64,000 bases of DNA from Pseudomonadota bacterium (GTDB taxonomy: Bacteria; Pseudomonadota; Gammaproteobacteria; Xanthomonadales; Ahniellaceae): the NCBI GenBank assembly GCA_022843465.1, contig JALHNO010000006.1, forward strand, positions 62,001 through 126,000, in the 5' to 3' direction. How positions within the stretch are numbered: position 1 is the stretch's first letter; every line of letters starts with the position of its first letter. Under the pieces are notes generated by a model that ran no database searches, was not told the origin of the DNA, and saw only the letters and a list, made by a program, of their open reading frames with translations. The position numbers were made by a program, and so were the translations under genes. This document shows positions 20,232 through 28,975 of the stretch, piece after piece.

Positions 20232-20393
20232 CTGTGGTGCATTTTGACTAGCCGCCGTTGAATTTTGGTTATTTCAGCCGGCGTTCATCTCTGCAGCGCG
20301 GCTCGCAGGCGCGGCATCGGCGCGGCAAACCATTGCGAGCGCGATGGCGACAGCATGCAAGGCCAGCAAGGTCGCGGCACAACAATCCGGCGA

Positions 20394-21188
20394 TCAGCCG
20401 CGCTCGCTTTGCTTGGCGATATCCCACAGCGCATCCTGTGCCGCCAGATCGAGCGCCTCGAGCGGCGTGCCCTTGGCCAGTGCGCTGGTTTCCATCTGTC
20501 GAAAGCGTCTCTCGAATTTGCGATTGGCCGTACGCAGCGCGTGCGAGAAATCCACCTTGGCATGGCGGGCAAGATTGACGCAGACAAACAGCACATCGCC
20601 GATCTCGTCGGTGAGCCGATCATGATCGCTGCCATTGGCCAACTCGGCGCGGACCTCGTCGAGTTCCTCGTGGAGTTTTTCGAACACCGGTGTGACGTCG
20701 GGCCAGTCAAAGCCAACGGTTGCCGCCCGCTTCTGCAGTTTCAGCGCGCGCTGCCATTCCGGCATGCCATGACTGATTCCGGCCAGTACGCTGGTATCGC
20801 TGTCCGGTTTTTCGACGCGCTTCTGCTGTTCCCAGAGCCGGGTCTGTTCCTCGGCGCTGCGCGTTTCGGCGTCCCCGAATACGTGCGGATGCCGGCGCAG
20901 CATCTTGTCGCAGATGGCGGTAACGACGTCATCGAAGCCGAAGTGGCCGGCTTCACGCGCGAGCTGGCTATGAAACACCACCTGCAGCAGCAGGTCGCCG
21001 AGTTCATCACGCAGGTCCGCGAAGTCCTTGCGGTCGATGGCATCGGCGACTTCGTAGGCTTCCTCGATCGTGTACGGTGCGATGCTGTCGAAGTTCTGCT
21101 TCACATCCCACGGACAGCCACGCTCCGGATCGCGCAGCCGCCGCATGATCTCGAGCAACTGCTGCATGGCCGAAGCGGCATCAGTCAT
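20394..21188 (-). CDS. mazG: Nucleoside triphosphate pyrophosphohydrolase MazG
   Basis: The protein has 264 residues and two MazG domains. The first has CPWDVKQNFDSIAPYTIEEAYEV and DELGDLLLQVVFHSQLA; the second has HEELDEVRAEL and DEIGDVLFVCVNLARH. These EExxE/ExxD clusters bind magnesium. The family hydrolyses NTPs to NMP and pyrophosphate, and in E. coli affects nucleotide pool sanitation and survival under starvation. The start at 21188 overlaps the stop of cysQ by 8 bases, so the two are coupled in a mazG-cysQ-nudE operon. Confidence 0.94.
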   Translation of the reverse strand: MTDAASAMQQLLEIMRRLRDPERGCPWDVKQNFDSIAPYTIEEAYEVADAIDRKDFADLRDELGDLLLQVVFHSQLAREAGHFGFDDVVTAICDKMLRRHPHVFGDAETRSAEEQTRLWEQQKRVEKPDSDTSVLAGISHGMPEWQRALKLQKRAATVGFDWPDVTPVFEKLHEELDEVRAELANGSDHDRLTDEIGDVLFVCVNLARHAKVDFSHALRTANRKFERRFRQMETSALAKGTPLEALDLAAQDALWDIAKQSERG

Positions 21189-22008
21189 TGCGTGGCCGCC
21201 CGGGGTTGTCGCCCAGCCACTGCGCCCACGGCGCCGAGGTGTCTGCGTAGGCCATGAAATCCGGATTGAGCAAGGTCTCGCGCTGGTTGTAGCGCAGCGG
21301 TTGCAGCGCCATATCGGTAACCCGGCCGCCGGCTGCCTCCACGACTGCCTGCCCGGCTGCGGTATCCCATTCGCTGGTCGGACCGAAGCGGAAGTAGACA
21401 TCGGCCTCGCCCTCGGCCACCAGGCAGAATTTGAGCGCCGAGCCCATCGGCCGCAATTCGTGTGCACCGATTTTGTCGAGGACCCCGAGCAGGCGCGCAT
21501 CTGCGTGCGAGCGGCTGCCGGCAACGCGCAAGACCTCGCCGCGTTGTCCGCTGACGCTGATGGCGCGCACGCTGCCGTCGCGATCGAATCGTCGTGCGCC
21601 GAGATCGCGGGCACCGACGCAGGAATAGCCAGGTACCGGTGCATGGACGACACCGAGCACGCTTTCGTGGTGCTCGATCAAGGCGATGTTGACGCTGAAC
21701 TCGCCGTTGCGCTTGATGAATTCGCGGGTGCCATCGAGCGGATCAACCAGCCAGTAGATCGGCCATTGCCGGCGCTGCCCGGTATGGGCGGCCGCCGATT
21801 CTTCCGACAGCACCGGAATCTCCGGGGTGAGGAGTGTCAGTTCGCTGACGATCAGTCGATGCGCGGCCATGTCGGCTGCGGTCAGCGGTGAACGGTCTTC
21901 CTTGAGCTCGACGGCAAAGGCGCTGTTGTAGACGTCGAGGATGGCGTGGCCGGCGCGTTCGGCGATGCCGCGCACCGCGGCGAGCAGTTCAGCACGATGG
22001 TGCGACAT
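21181..22008 (-). CDS. cysQ: 3'(2'),5'-bisphosphate nucleotidase CysQ
   Basis: The protein has 275 residues. Metal-binding motifs of the inositol-phosphatase superfamily are present: KEDRSPLTAADMAAH, PVLSEESAAA, WLVDPLDGTREFI and SEWDTAAGQAVVEAAGG. The REFIKRNGEFSVNIALIE segment is the CysQ type. It dephosphorylates 3'-phosphoadenosine 5'-phosphate from sulfate assimilation. Its start shares one base with the nudE stop (TGATG) and its stop overlaps mazG, so all three are one transcript. Confidence 0.93.
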   Translation of the reverse strand: MSHHRAELLAAVRGIAERAGHAILDVYNSAFAVELKEDRSPLTAADMAAHRLIVSELTLLTPEIPVLSEESAAAHTGQRRQWPIYWLVDPLDGTREFIKRNGEFSVNIALIEHHESVLGVVHAPVPGYSCVGARDLGARRFDRDGSVRAISVSGQRGEVLRVAGSRSHADARLLGVLDKIGAHELRPMGSALKFCLVAEGEADVYFRFGPTSEWDTAAGQAVVEAAGGRVTDMALQPLRYNQRETLLNPDFMAYADTSAPWAQWLGDNPGRPRND

Positions 22009-22565
22009 CAGGCTTCCCGCGCCCGTTGCTGCAGGTACTCGCGGGTGACGAACAGCGCGGCGATCGAACGGCCATCGGTGACATCCTCGCGACCGACCAG
22101 CTTGTTGAGTTCGTCCAGGCGCCAGGGCACGACTTCCAGCTCTTCGGGCTCATCGCCTTCCAGGCGTTCCGGATAAAGATCCTCGGCCAGCACCACATGA
22201 ATCATGTTGGCCATATAGGTCGGCGCCAGCGCGAGCTTGGTCAGCAGAGTCAGGCGGCGCGCGCCGACGCCGACCTCTTCCTTCATCTCGCGATTGGCGC
22301 CTTCCAGTACATCCTCGCCTCGCTCCAGCCGGCCCTTGGGCAGGCCCAGCTCATAGGCGTGCAAGCCAGCCGCATATTCCCGGACCAGCAGTACGGTCTC
22401 GGCATCCTGCATCGGCACCACCATTACCGAGCCGCGACCGGATCCCGGCATGCGCTCGAAGGTACGGCGGGCGCCATTGCCGAATTCCAGATCGATCTGC
22501 TCCAGTTGGAAGCGGGTACCCTCGTTGAGAATGCGGCGTTCGTGAATGATCGGGAGTTTTCGCAT
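22008..22565 (-). CDS. nudE: ADP compounds hydrolase NudE (Nudix)
   Basis: The protein has 185 residues from the ATG at 22565 (MRKLPIIHERRILNEG). An ATG 9 bases further upstream is equally possible, since neither has a clear ribosome binding site. The Nudix box is GLPKGRLERGEDVLEGANRE followed by MKEEVGVG, with the REVGxEE-type acidic residues intact. NudE cleaves ADP-ribose, NADH and related ADP compounds. It heads the nudE-cysQ-mazG cluster, a set of small-molecule clean-up enzymes. Confidence 0.9.
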   Translation of the reverse strand: MRKLPIIHERRILNEGTRFQLEQIDLEFGNGARRTFERMPGSGRGSVMVVPMQDAETVLLVREYAAGLHAYELGLPKGRLERGEDVLEGANREMKEEVGVGARRLTLLTKLALAPTYMANMIHVVLAEDLYPERLEGDEPEELEVVPWRLDELNKLVGREDVTDGRSIAALFVTREYLQQRAREA

Positions 22566-22690
22566 AAGCGCCATTGTAGCGCTGGGGCATGACGGTCGCT
22601 GCGGACCGGGCGCACGGATGCGCGAACTTTTGCATCGGGCCGGAAAAACGCCCGCAACTGCGTGCGCCAAGCCATGGCGAGCCAGCAGCC

Positions 22691-23473
22691 TCAGCCCAGG
22701 CGGGACAGCAGTTCCGCGTGCAGGTTCGGTCGTGCCGCCAGCATGGAGGCGGTCTGCAGCCCGATTTCCTGACCGGCAAGATCGGTCATTACGGCACCTG
22801 CCTCGCGGCCGATCACGGTGAGCGCCGCGATATCGAGGATGTTGAGGTCCGACTCGATCACCGCGTCGACCGCGCCGCTGGCGAGCAGGTGATAGTGCAG
22901 AAAATCACCGTAGCCGCGGATCCGGTTGCAGTCGCGGATCACACTGCCAAGCGCCGACCAGCGCCGACGGTCGGCGGCGAGGCTGCGGATGTTTCCGGTC
23001 GAAATCTGCGCCGCCGACAGCGCGCGTTGCGGGCCGATGTCGACACGCGCACCATTGATCCAGGCGCCGCCGCCGCGGCGGGCCCAGGCGCATTCACCGT
23101 ACTGCATCGCGCTGGAGACGCCGACCACGAGTGCATCGTCAACCATCAGCGCGATCTGGGTGGAAAACATCGGATAGCGGCGTACGAACGACTTGGTGCC
23201 GTCGATCGGATCGATCAGCCAGAGCAGCCGCCCTGCGCCGGATCGGCCATATTCTTCGCCATAGTAGGCATGGTCGGGAAATTCACCGCGCAATACCGCC
23301 AGAATCGCCTGCTCGCATTCGCGATCGGCAATGGTGACCGGCGATTCGTCGGATTTGGTTTCGACATCGATCGGCGCCCGGTAGTAGCGCGCCACAACCG
23401 CTTCGGCAGCGTCGGCGGCGCGGCGGGCGACCGCCAGTGCGTGATCGAGAAATTCGTTGTCCAGATTCGCCAT
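22691..23473 (-). CDS. Inositol-monophosphatase-family phosphatase, HisN-like
   Basis: The protein has 260 residues. Metal-binding motifs are TKSDESPVTIADRECE, YYGEEYGRS, LWLIDPIDGTKSFVRR and ESDLNILDIAAL. The region GYGDFLHYHLLASGAVDAV resembles the histidinol-phosphatase (HisN) branch more than inositol-1-phosphatase, but substrate assignment from sequence is uncertain. The start at 23473 is 7 bases after the gspN stop, so it may be the last gene of the secretion operon transcript. It is the second phosphatase of this superfamily within 1.5 kb, after cysQ. Confidence 0.85.
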   Translation of the reverse strand: MANLDNEFLDHALAVARRAADAAEAVVARYYRAPIDVETKSDESPVTIADRECEQAILAVLRGEFPDHAYYGEEYGRSGAGRLLWLIDPIDGTKSFVRRYPMFSTQIALMVDDALVVGVSSAMQYGECAWARRGGGAWINGARVDIGPQRALSAAQISTGNIRSLAADRRRWSALGSVIRDCNRIRGYGDFLHYHLLASGAVDAVIESDLNILDIAALTVIGREAGAVMTDLAGQEIGLQTASMLAARPNLHAELLSRLG

Positions 23474-23480
23474 GACGGGC

Positions 23481-24257
23481 TCAGTAGATCCTGTTGATGG
23501 TGCCCTCGACGCGCAGCAGTGAGCCGCCGTCGAGGGTGCGTTCGCCGACATACATCAGGGCTTCGCGAATATGCTCGTGACCGGGGCGCGCATGCAGCAG
23601 GACCTCGGCGTTGAAGGCAAGGCCGCGCAGTTCGACCATGCCACGTGCCTGCAGCGGGCCGCCATCATCACGCACGCGGCCCTCGACCGAGCCATCGGCA
23701 CGCGGCGAGAAATCGATCACGATTCTTCCGAACCGGGCCTCGGCGGCACCGCTGACACCGACTTCGTCCCAGATCATCTGGCCAATCGCGAGGCGCACCA
23801 TGCCGTCTTCGATCACCACATCATCCATCCTGACGCGGATGTCGCCGAGCAGCCTCAGTGATGGAATATCCAGCGCGGGTTCCAGCATGCTGGCAGGAAA
23901 CTCGGCACTTGCCGCGGCGAGTTCGACGCGGGGACCACGCAGCAGGAAATCGGACTCGGCTTTCCACTCCGGGCCGCTGACATTCAGATGGCCGCGCGCT
24001 GAACCACGCAGCGCCGTCCACGGGTCCAGGCGCCAGTGCACGGGGCCGACCGGGCGTGCGGCGTAGCTGAGCATCGCGGCCTTGCCCTGCCAAAGGGTGC
24101 CTTCGATGCCCTGCAGCCGCAGCGGCTGCGCGCGCGCGCCGTAGCGATCGTAGACAAAGCGTGCCGGCACCGAGAGCACGAGCGCTGCCGCGATGCCGAT
24201 CAGGAACAACAGGAACAGCAGCAGGCCAGGCCAGCGGCGTTTCTTGGTTTGAGTCAT
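23481..24257 (-). CDS. gspN: Type II secretion system protein N
   Basis: The protein has 258 residues. A single N-terminal transmembrane helix (PGLLLFLLFLIGIAAALVLS, about 10-29) is followed by a periplasmic beta-rich region with RLQGIEGTLWQGKAA, the most recognisable GspN signature. GspN is an inner-membrane accessory subunit. It is the last gsp gene of the G-to-N series, 88 bases after gspM, and no gspD follows. A GspC-like function has been suggested for GspN in some systems; this is not testable here. Confidence 0.85.
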   Translation of the reverse strand: MTQTKKRRWPGLLLFLLFLIGIAAALVLSVPARFVYDRYGARAQPLRLQGIEGTLWQGKAAMLSYAARPVGPVHWRLDPWTALRGSARGHLNVSGPEWKAESDFLLRGPRVELAAASAEFPASMLEPALDIPSLRLLGDIRVRMDDVVIEDGMVRLAIGQMIWDEVGVSGAAEARFGRIVIDFSPRADGSVEGRVRDDGGPLQARGMVELRGLAFNAEVLLHARPGHEHIREALMYVGERTLDGGSLLRVEGTINRIY

Positions 24258-24345
24258 GGCGGATCAATACCGTTCAGAAGCGCCGGCTGAAAGCCGGGCG
24301 CCTGGGTGACGTGATGGATGAATCTTGCGCAAGCTGAAAGAGCGT

Positions 24346-24837
24346 TCAAGTTCCCGATTCGACCAGACCGATCCGGCCCTCGACTGTGCCGAGCGCAGGA
24401 CCGCGTTGCAGGGAGTACTCGTCGACCCTGACGCCATAGGCCGCGTTCAGGCGTTCCAGCCAGAGTGCCAGCTGGTCGAATTCGGCAGCCTCGATGAAGA
24501 CGTTGACGCGGCCGCCAGAAACCGGTTCGATACGTTTGATCGCATGGCCCAGACGCGCCTCACGGGCGCTGCCATCGGCAAGCGCCAGCAAGGATCGGCC
24601 GCCGCGCTCGAACACGCTCGCGCTGCCGCCGGCGCCGAGCGCCTGCAACTGCGCTGAAGCCTGGTGCATGTAGGCGAGGTCGGCCTCGGCCTGGCTGGCC
24701 TGGCTGAGCAATGAGCGCCGCGAGCGCTGGGTCGGATCCCACAAGAAGGCCCAGAACAGCAGGATCGCGATCGGCACCGCGGCGAATCGCAGGATGCGGC
24801 GGTCGCGCTCGCTGAGTGACTGCCACCAGGCCTTCAT
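24346..24837 (-). CDS. gspM: Type II secretion system protein M
   Basis: The protein has 163 residues: a short cytoplasmic start (MKAWWQSLSERDRRILRFA), one transmembrane helix (about 18-34), a coiled-coil stretch and a ferredoxin-like periplasmic domain (about 80-160). This is the standard GspM plan. It binds GspL in the inner-membrane platform. ATG and the gspL stop overlap as ATGA. Confidence 0.88.
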   Translation of the reverse strand: MKAWWQSLSERDRRILRFAAVPIAILLFWAFLWDPTQRSRRSLLSQASQAEADLAYMHQASAQLQALGAGGSASVFERGGRSLLALADGSAREARLGHAIKRIEPVSGGRVNVFIEAAEFDQLALWLERLNAAYGVRVDEYSLQRGPALGTVEGRIGLVESGT

Positions 24838-25991
24838 GCGCGCGCCTCCAGCTTGATGCGGCCTTCGACCGCCTCACCCTGGGTTTCAGCGGTCTCCAGG
24901 GTGGCTTTCAGCCCGGGCGTTGCGGCCAGGCTCTCGCGCAGACCATCGAGCGCTTCGATGCTGGGTGCCGACAGTCGCAGCGACAGCACGCCGGCGCGAT
25001 ACTCGACGCCTTGCAGACTGATCTGGGCCTGGCTGGCCAGCACCGGCGCGCTGAGGCTCAGCAAATCGAGGCCGGCACCGGCATTGCCACTGCCGCCAGT
25101 GGCGGCCTTGACGGCGTTGCGCATCTGCGCGAGTGGGTTGGGAACGCTTTGCGCTTCCGGAAAGCGCGCACGATAGACCCGTTCCATCTCGGCATTGAGG
25201 GCCTGCACGCGACGATCCAGGCGGACCTCGTCGAGCTTCAGATGCACCAGGGCGAGCACCAGCGCGGCCGCCGCGATCCAGCCGATGCGAGCCCAGCGCT
25301 GGCGCAGATCGGCACCACGATGTGCCGGCGCAAAGCCTCCAGTCAGCAGGTTCAGTTCGCCGGCGCGCGCCGCCCCGGCGGCCAGCACGCTGAGCGCCGA
25401 GCCGCCGGCTTCCACGTGGCGGCGTTCGATGTGCAGTTCCGACTCATCGGGCAACACGCTATCGAGCAGTTCGCTGTCGACCACGAAGGCGCGGTCGCCG
25501 GGCAGGGCCACCAGGGCACGATCGCCATCGACCAGGACCGAGCCGTGTTCACGACCGGCACGCAGGGCCAGAACATCGGGGCTGATGCAGTCCGGCACGA
25601 TGCCGCGGGCTGCGAGTGCGGCCAGCCATTGCTGCAGCAGTGCCGGCTCGGCCGCTGCCACGCACCAGGTTCCGGGCCCGCGTGCGGCCACCGCAAAATG
25701 CAGGGCATCGACATTGCCGGCGATTTGCTCTTCGACCGCAAACGGTGCCGCCTGCAGGGCCTGCTCGGCATTGCGTGCGGGCAGGTTGCAGGTCAGCAGC
25801 GAGATCGATTCGCTGGGAGCCAGAACCAGAATCTGGCGGACGGCGGCAAGCACCGATGCGGGCGGCGCGTGTTCGCGCTGCGACAGGCCGATGCGGCCGG
25901 CGCCATCGACGCGCAGCCAGTCAAGCGCTTGCTGATCGCCGCGCCAGTGGATCAGCAGGGTGTCGCGCAGGGAGGGGGAGACGGTAGTCAT
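24834..25991 (-). CDS. gspL: Type II secretion system protein L
   Basis: The protein has 385 residues. The cytoplasmic actin-like domain (about 1-235) includes LLTCNLPARNAEQALQAAPFAVEEQ, the GspL hallmark that contacts the GspE ATPase. A transmembrane helix (WIAAAALVLALVHLKL) and a periplasmic ferredoxin-like domain (about 300-385) follow. It couples the ATPase to the pseudopilus platform. The gspE partner is not in the window. Confidence 0.92.
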   Translation of the reverse strand: MTTVSPSLRDTLLIHWRGDQQALDWLRVDGAGRIGLSQREHAPPASVLAAVRQILVLAPSESISLLTCNLPARNAEQALQAAPFAVEEQIAGNVDALHFAVAARGPGTWCVAAAEPALLQQWLAALAARGIVPDCISPDVLALRAGREHGSVLVDGDRALVALPGDRAFVVDSELLDSVLPDESELHIERRHVEAGGSALSVLAAGAARAGELNLLTGGFAPAHRGADLRQRWARIGWIAAAALVLALVHLKLDEVRLDRRVQALNAEMERVYRARFPEAQSVPNPLAQMRNAVKAATGGSGNAGAGLDLLSLSAPVLASQAQISLQGVEYRAGVLSLRLSAPSIEALDGLRESLAATPGLKATLETAETQGEAVEGRIKLEARA

Positions 25992-26005
25992 TCCTGCGAT
26001 CTTAC

Positions 26006-26926
26006 TCAGAACGAGCCGCGACTGCGCGCGACCACCTGCAGGGGCTGGGCAGGCTTGCGCTCGATCACGCTGAAATAGGCGATCTCGATGCCGTCCATGT
26101 CGATCACCGACTCGGCCAGGAACCGGCTGCTGGCGACGCTCAGTCCGCTGCCATCACCCGGGTCCAGCCCGGCTTCGCGCAGCTGGCTCAGCAGCATGTC
26201 CACCGAGTCGTAGCGGGCGCGGCCTTCGTTGTAGAGCCGGCGCGCCACCACCTCGCTCATCTCGGGGGCCAGGCTCATCAGCACCTGCAGGCTCGCCGTA
26301 TTCACATTCAACGCGGAATCCGCCGGCGCTGCGCAGACGTGGGGTTCAAGCGCGGCGAATACCTCGGCGTCGATGCCACGCACTAGGCGCAGTTCCGAGA
26401 CATGACGCATCGGCTGGTTGCCGGCACGATAGGGCGGTGTCAACAGCAGATAGCTGAGATCCTCGGCACCGCGCGGCAGCGGCGTGCTGTCGCTGTCGAC
26501 CCAGTCGATGATGGCCTCGGTCAGCCCGATGTCGAGCTTGAGGATCTGCAGCAGGCGATCCCAGCGCTGACGCTCCACCGCGTTGACATCGCTGCCCTGG
26601 ACCAGCCGGTTGACATTGAGGCAACCATTCATGTCGCTGAGACGACCGGCGATCTTGCCGCCCGGCACATCAGTCGGCGGCAGCGCATTCGCCCACACGT
26701 CCTGACGCGAATCGACCGGATCGCCGTCGGCCTGGTCGCGGCGCAGGACCTCGATCGCATAGGCCTCCAGGCCGCGCGCATAGCTATAGGCCTGCTGCTC
26801 ACGCAACAGATTGCGCGTGCGCGCCATCGCCATCTCACCATCATCGATCATCGCGGCGACCACCAGGGTGCCGATCGCCACCAGCAGCAGGGCGATGATC
26901 AGGGCGACACCCCGATGGCGCCTCAT
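26006..26926 (-). CDS. gspK: Type II secretion system minor pseudopilin K
   Basis: The protein has 306 residues. The N-terminus MRRHRGVALIIALLLVAIGT is a prepilin-type leader cleaved at the glycine, and it lacks Glu at +5 (mature VALII), as is typical for GspK. SDMNGCLNVNRL and ALNVNTASLQVLMSLAP match the calcium-binding alpha domain. With GspI and GspJ it forms the pseudopilus tip. Start and gspJ stop overlap as ATGA. Confidence 0.93.
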   Translation of the reverse strand: MRRHRGVALIIALLLVAIGTLVVAAMIDDGEMAMARTRNLLREQQAYSYARGLEAYAIEVLRRDQADGDPVDSRQDVWANALPPTDVPGGKIAGRLSDMNGCLNVNRLVQGSDVNAVERQRWDRLLQILKLDIGLTEAIIDWVDSDSTPLPRGAEDLSYLLLTPPYRAGNQPMRHVSELRLVRGIDAEVFAALEPHVCAAPADSALNVNTASLQVLMSLAPEMSEVVARRLYNEGRARYDSVDMLLSQLREAGLDPGDGSGLSVASSRFLAESVIDMDGIEIAYFSVIERKPAQPLQVVARSRGSF

Positions 26927-27567
26927 GGACTTGCGGCGCCGGCTGCTGCGGGCAGGGCGCCTGCCAGTTCCACCACGCGCCGCAGCTCACCGTATTCGCG
27001 GGTGGCGATCACCACGGCAATCGCGCGCGGCAGGCCGGCATCGATGCCCTCGCGGGCGTTCGCTCGTGGCCACTGGTTGCTCCACTGACCGCCATCGAGA
27101 TAGCGGAACTCCAGCCGCGTCACCGAATCCAGCATCGGCGTGATCGTTGGGCGGCTGTCAATCGCGCGATCGAGCACCGCAAAACTGACCCGGTTGATCT
27201 GCTGGTCAGCCAACGCCCACTGCACGCGCTCCAGCCGCGACCGGGTCGCGCCGAGCGGATTGGCGAGTCCGGCGCGGGTCAGTTCGAGCGCGACGCCGTC
27301 ACCACGCAACATCTCGGCGCGATCGCCATAGCCCTCACGCACGCCGCGATCGATCGCCTGGCGCAGATCGCGTTCCAGGCGGCCGATGGTGGTCTGCAAC
27401 TGGCGCAGGGTCTCGGCACGTGCGTGCAGATTCTCGCGGGCGCGCAGCAGGGTATCGACCGCGGCATAGGCGGCAGCCGACATCAGCGCAAAGATCACCA
27501 CCGCGACCAGGACCTCGATCAGGGTGAACCCCGATCGGCGACGATCTGAAGGGCGCGGCATGCTCAT
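26923..27567 (-). CDS. gspJ: Type II secretion system minor pseudopilin J
   Basis: The protein has 214 residues from the ATG at 27567, which overlaps the gspI stop by 4 bases. The prepilin motif is RRSGFTLIEVLVAVVIFALM with Glu at +5 of the mature protein. It is a pseudopilus tip subunit. The longer frame to 27690 runs into gspI and is not used. Confidence 0.9.
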   Translation of the reverse strand: MSMPRPSDRRRSGFTLIEVLVAVVIFALMSAAAYAAVDTLLRARENLHARAETLRQLQTTIGRLERDLRQAIDRGVREGYGDRAEMLRGDGVALELTRAGLANPLGATRSRLERVQWALADQQINRVSFAVLDRAIDSRPTITPMLDSVTRLEFRYLDGGQWSNQWPRANAREGIDAGLPRAIAVVIATREYGELRRVVELAGALPAAAGAASP

Positions 27568-27950
27568 TGACCGGCAAACCCGACCAGGCTGATCGACGGT
27601 GCCGCAGCGGCCTTGGCATCCGCCGGGAACACATGCAGGTCCATGCGACGGATTGCTGGTTCCGGTGTCGCCTGCACCACCAGGGTCCATTTGAAATCGT
27701 AGGGACCGGCGCGGCCCTGGCCCTCGCGCTTGCCGACGCGCGGAAACGATTCACGCAGGCGCAGCTCGGTCATTGTGGTGTCGGCCAGCCAGCTGGCGAA
27801 ACTGAGTTGCTCGAGCTGCGCCTGGCGCTGCGCCATGCGTGCCGTCGAGGCCAGCAGGGCGGTCATCGCAACGGCGATCACGGCCAGTGCAGCGAGTACC
27901 TCGATCAGGCTGAAGCCGAAAGCGTTGCGCTGATAGCCGGCACGGCTCAT
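27564..27950 (-). CDS. gspI: Type II secretion system minor pseudopilin I
   Basis: The protein has 128 residues. The prepilin leader and helix read NAFGFSLIEVLAALAVIAVA, and the family core LASTARMAQRQAQLEQLSFASWLADTTM follows. The start at 27950 overlaps the gspH stop as ATGA. GspI is the nucleus of the pseudopilus tip. Confidence 0.9.
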   Translation of the reverse strand: MSRAGYQRNAFGFSLIEVLAALAVIAVAMTALLASTARMAQRQAQLEQLSFASWLADTTMTELRLRESFPRVGKREGQGRAGPYDFKWTLVVQATPEPAIRRMDLHVFPADAKAAAAPSISLVGFAGQ

Positions 27951-28462
27951 GGCGCGGCTTTCCAGTCGATCCATTCGCGGCTGTCGGGCAGGCGTCGTTG
28001 CACACGGCTGCTGCCGACAGGATCGACCACGAGCCGGTACGCAGGATCGCTGCTGGCGGCCAGCAGATCGAGCAGCAGGGCAGTGCGCTCGCCCGAAGCG
28101 AAGCACAGCATCAGCGGGTCTTCGGAAACCACGGGGCCGAGCTCAGGTTCATCCAGCTGCAGGCGGATATCGGCCGGCAACTGGTACGGCGCCAGCGGCG
28201 CCTCGGTCTGCAGTTCGAAATCTTCGCCGCGACGCTTGCTGAAGGCATAGCTGCCCTCGCCAAGGTGCAGGCCTAGATCGCGGCCGCTCAACTCGGCGCG
28301 CTCGCAGGCGGCATCGATGCGTGCCTGCAGACGTTCGGCCTCGCGACGCAGTCGCGGCTCATTGCCGGCCCCCGCCATCGACATCACCAGCACGCCCGCA
28401 ATCACCACCAGGATGGCCAGGGCGACCAGCATTTCGATCAGCGTGAAGCCGCGTGTGGACAC
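27947..28462 (-). CDS. gspH: Type II secretion system minor pseudopilin H
   Basis: The protein has 171 residues and starts at a GTG 2 bases after gspG. The leader MSTRGFTLIEMLVALAILVV is a prepilin cleavage site with Glu at +5, and EAERLQARIDAACERAELSGRDLGL is the GspH pattern. It joins the tip complex to the major pseudopilin. Confidence 0.9.
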   Translation of the reverse strand: MSTRGFTLIEMLVALAILVVIAGVLVMSMAGAGNEPRLRREAERLQARIDAACERAELSGRDLGLHLGEGSYAFSKRRGEDFELQTEAPLAPYQLPADIRLQLDEPELGPVVSEDPLMLCFASGERTALLLDLLAASSDPAYRLVVDPVGSSRVQRRLPDSREWIDWKAAP

Positions 28463-28464
28463 GA

Positions 28465-28893
28465 TTACCAGTTGCCAATGTCGGCGTTCTCGCCTTCGCC
28501 ACCCAGCTGACCATCCTTGCCCAGCGAATAGACATCGAATTCGCCGTGCTGGCCGGGGCTCAGGTACTGGTAGTCACGATTCCACGGATCTTTCTGCAGA
28601 CGATCGATATAGCCGCCGGTCTGCCAGTTGGGCGCCTCCGGCTGGCCCGAGGGCTTCTCGATCAGGGCACGCAGGCCCTGATCGGTGCTCGGATAGGTGA
28701 AGTTGTTGAGCTTGTACATGTTCAGCGCGCTGGACAGCGACTGCACATCGGACTTGGCCCTGGCGACCAGCGCGGTTTCGACATTGCCGATCACCTTGAA
28801 GGCGATGATCGACGACAGGATCGCCAGGATGGCGACCGCGACCACGATTTCGATCAGGGTGAAGCCGCGTTCATGAGGACGGGATGGGGACAT
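28465..28893 (-). CDS. gspG: Type II secretion system major pseudopilin G
   Basis: The protein has 142 residues. The leader RGFTLIEIVVAVAILAIL is a prepilin cleavage motif. The calcium-binding C-terminus is typical: TYPSTDQGLRALIEKPSG, GGYIDRLQKDPWNRDYQY and DVYSLGKDGQLGGEGENADIGNW. It polymerises into the pseudopilus that pushes folded exoproteins through GspD. It is the first gene of the G-to-N operon; gspE and gspF, usually upstream in Xanthomonas, are replaced here by the divergent bioA. A TATGAT -10-like element lies on the minus strand at 28933-28938. Confidence 0.95.
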   Translation of the reverse strand: MSPSRPHERGFTLIEIVVAVAILAILSSIIAFKVIGNVETALVARAKSDVQSLSSALNMYKLNNFTYPSTDQGLRALIEKPSGQPEAPNWQTGGYIDRLQKDPWNRDYQYLSPGQHGEFDVYSLGKDGQLGGEGENADIGNW

Positions 28894-28975
28894 GACTTCA
28901 AGCCTGCTGCTGGTGAGTAGAGGATGGGCGCCATCATACTGAGGGACCCCGCCCGCGCCGAGAGCTGATGCCCCC

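Noticed and set aside
24816-26078. 420-residue plus-strand frame over gspL
   Set aside because: Antisense shadow; gspL has its conserved cytoplasmic motif, membrane helix and ATGA overlap with gspM.
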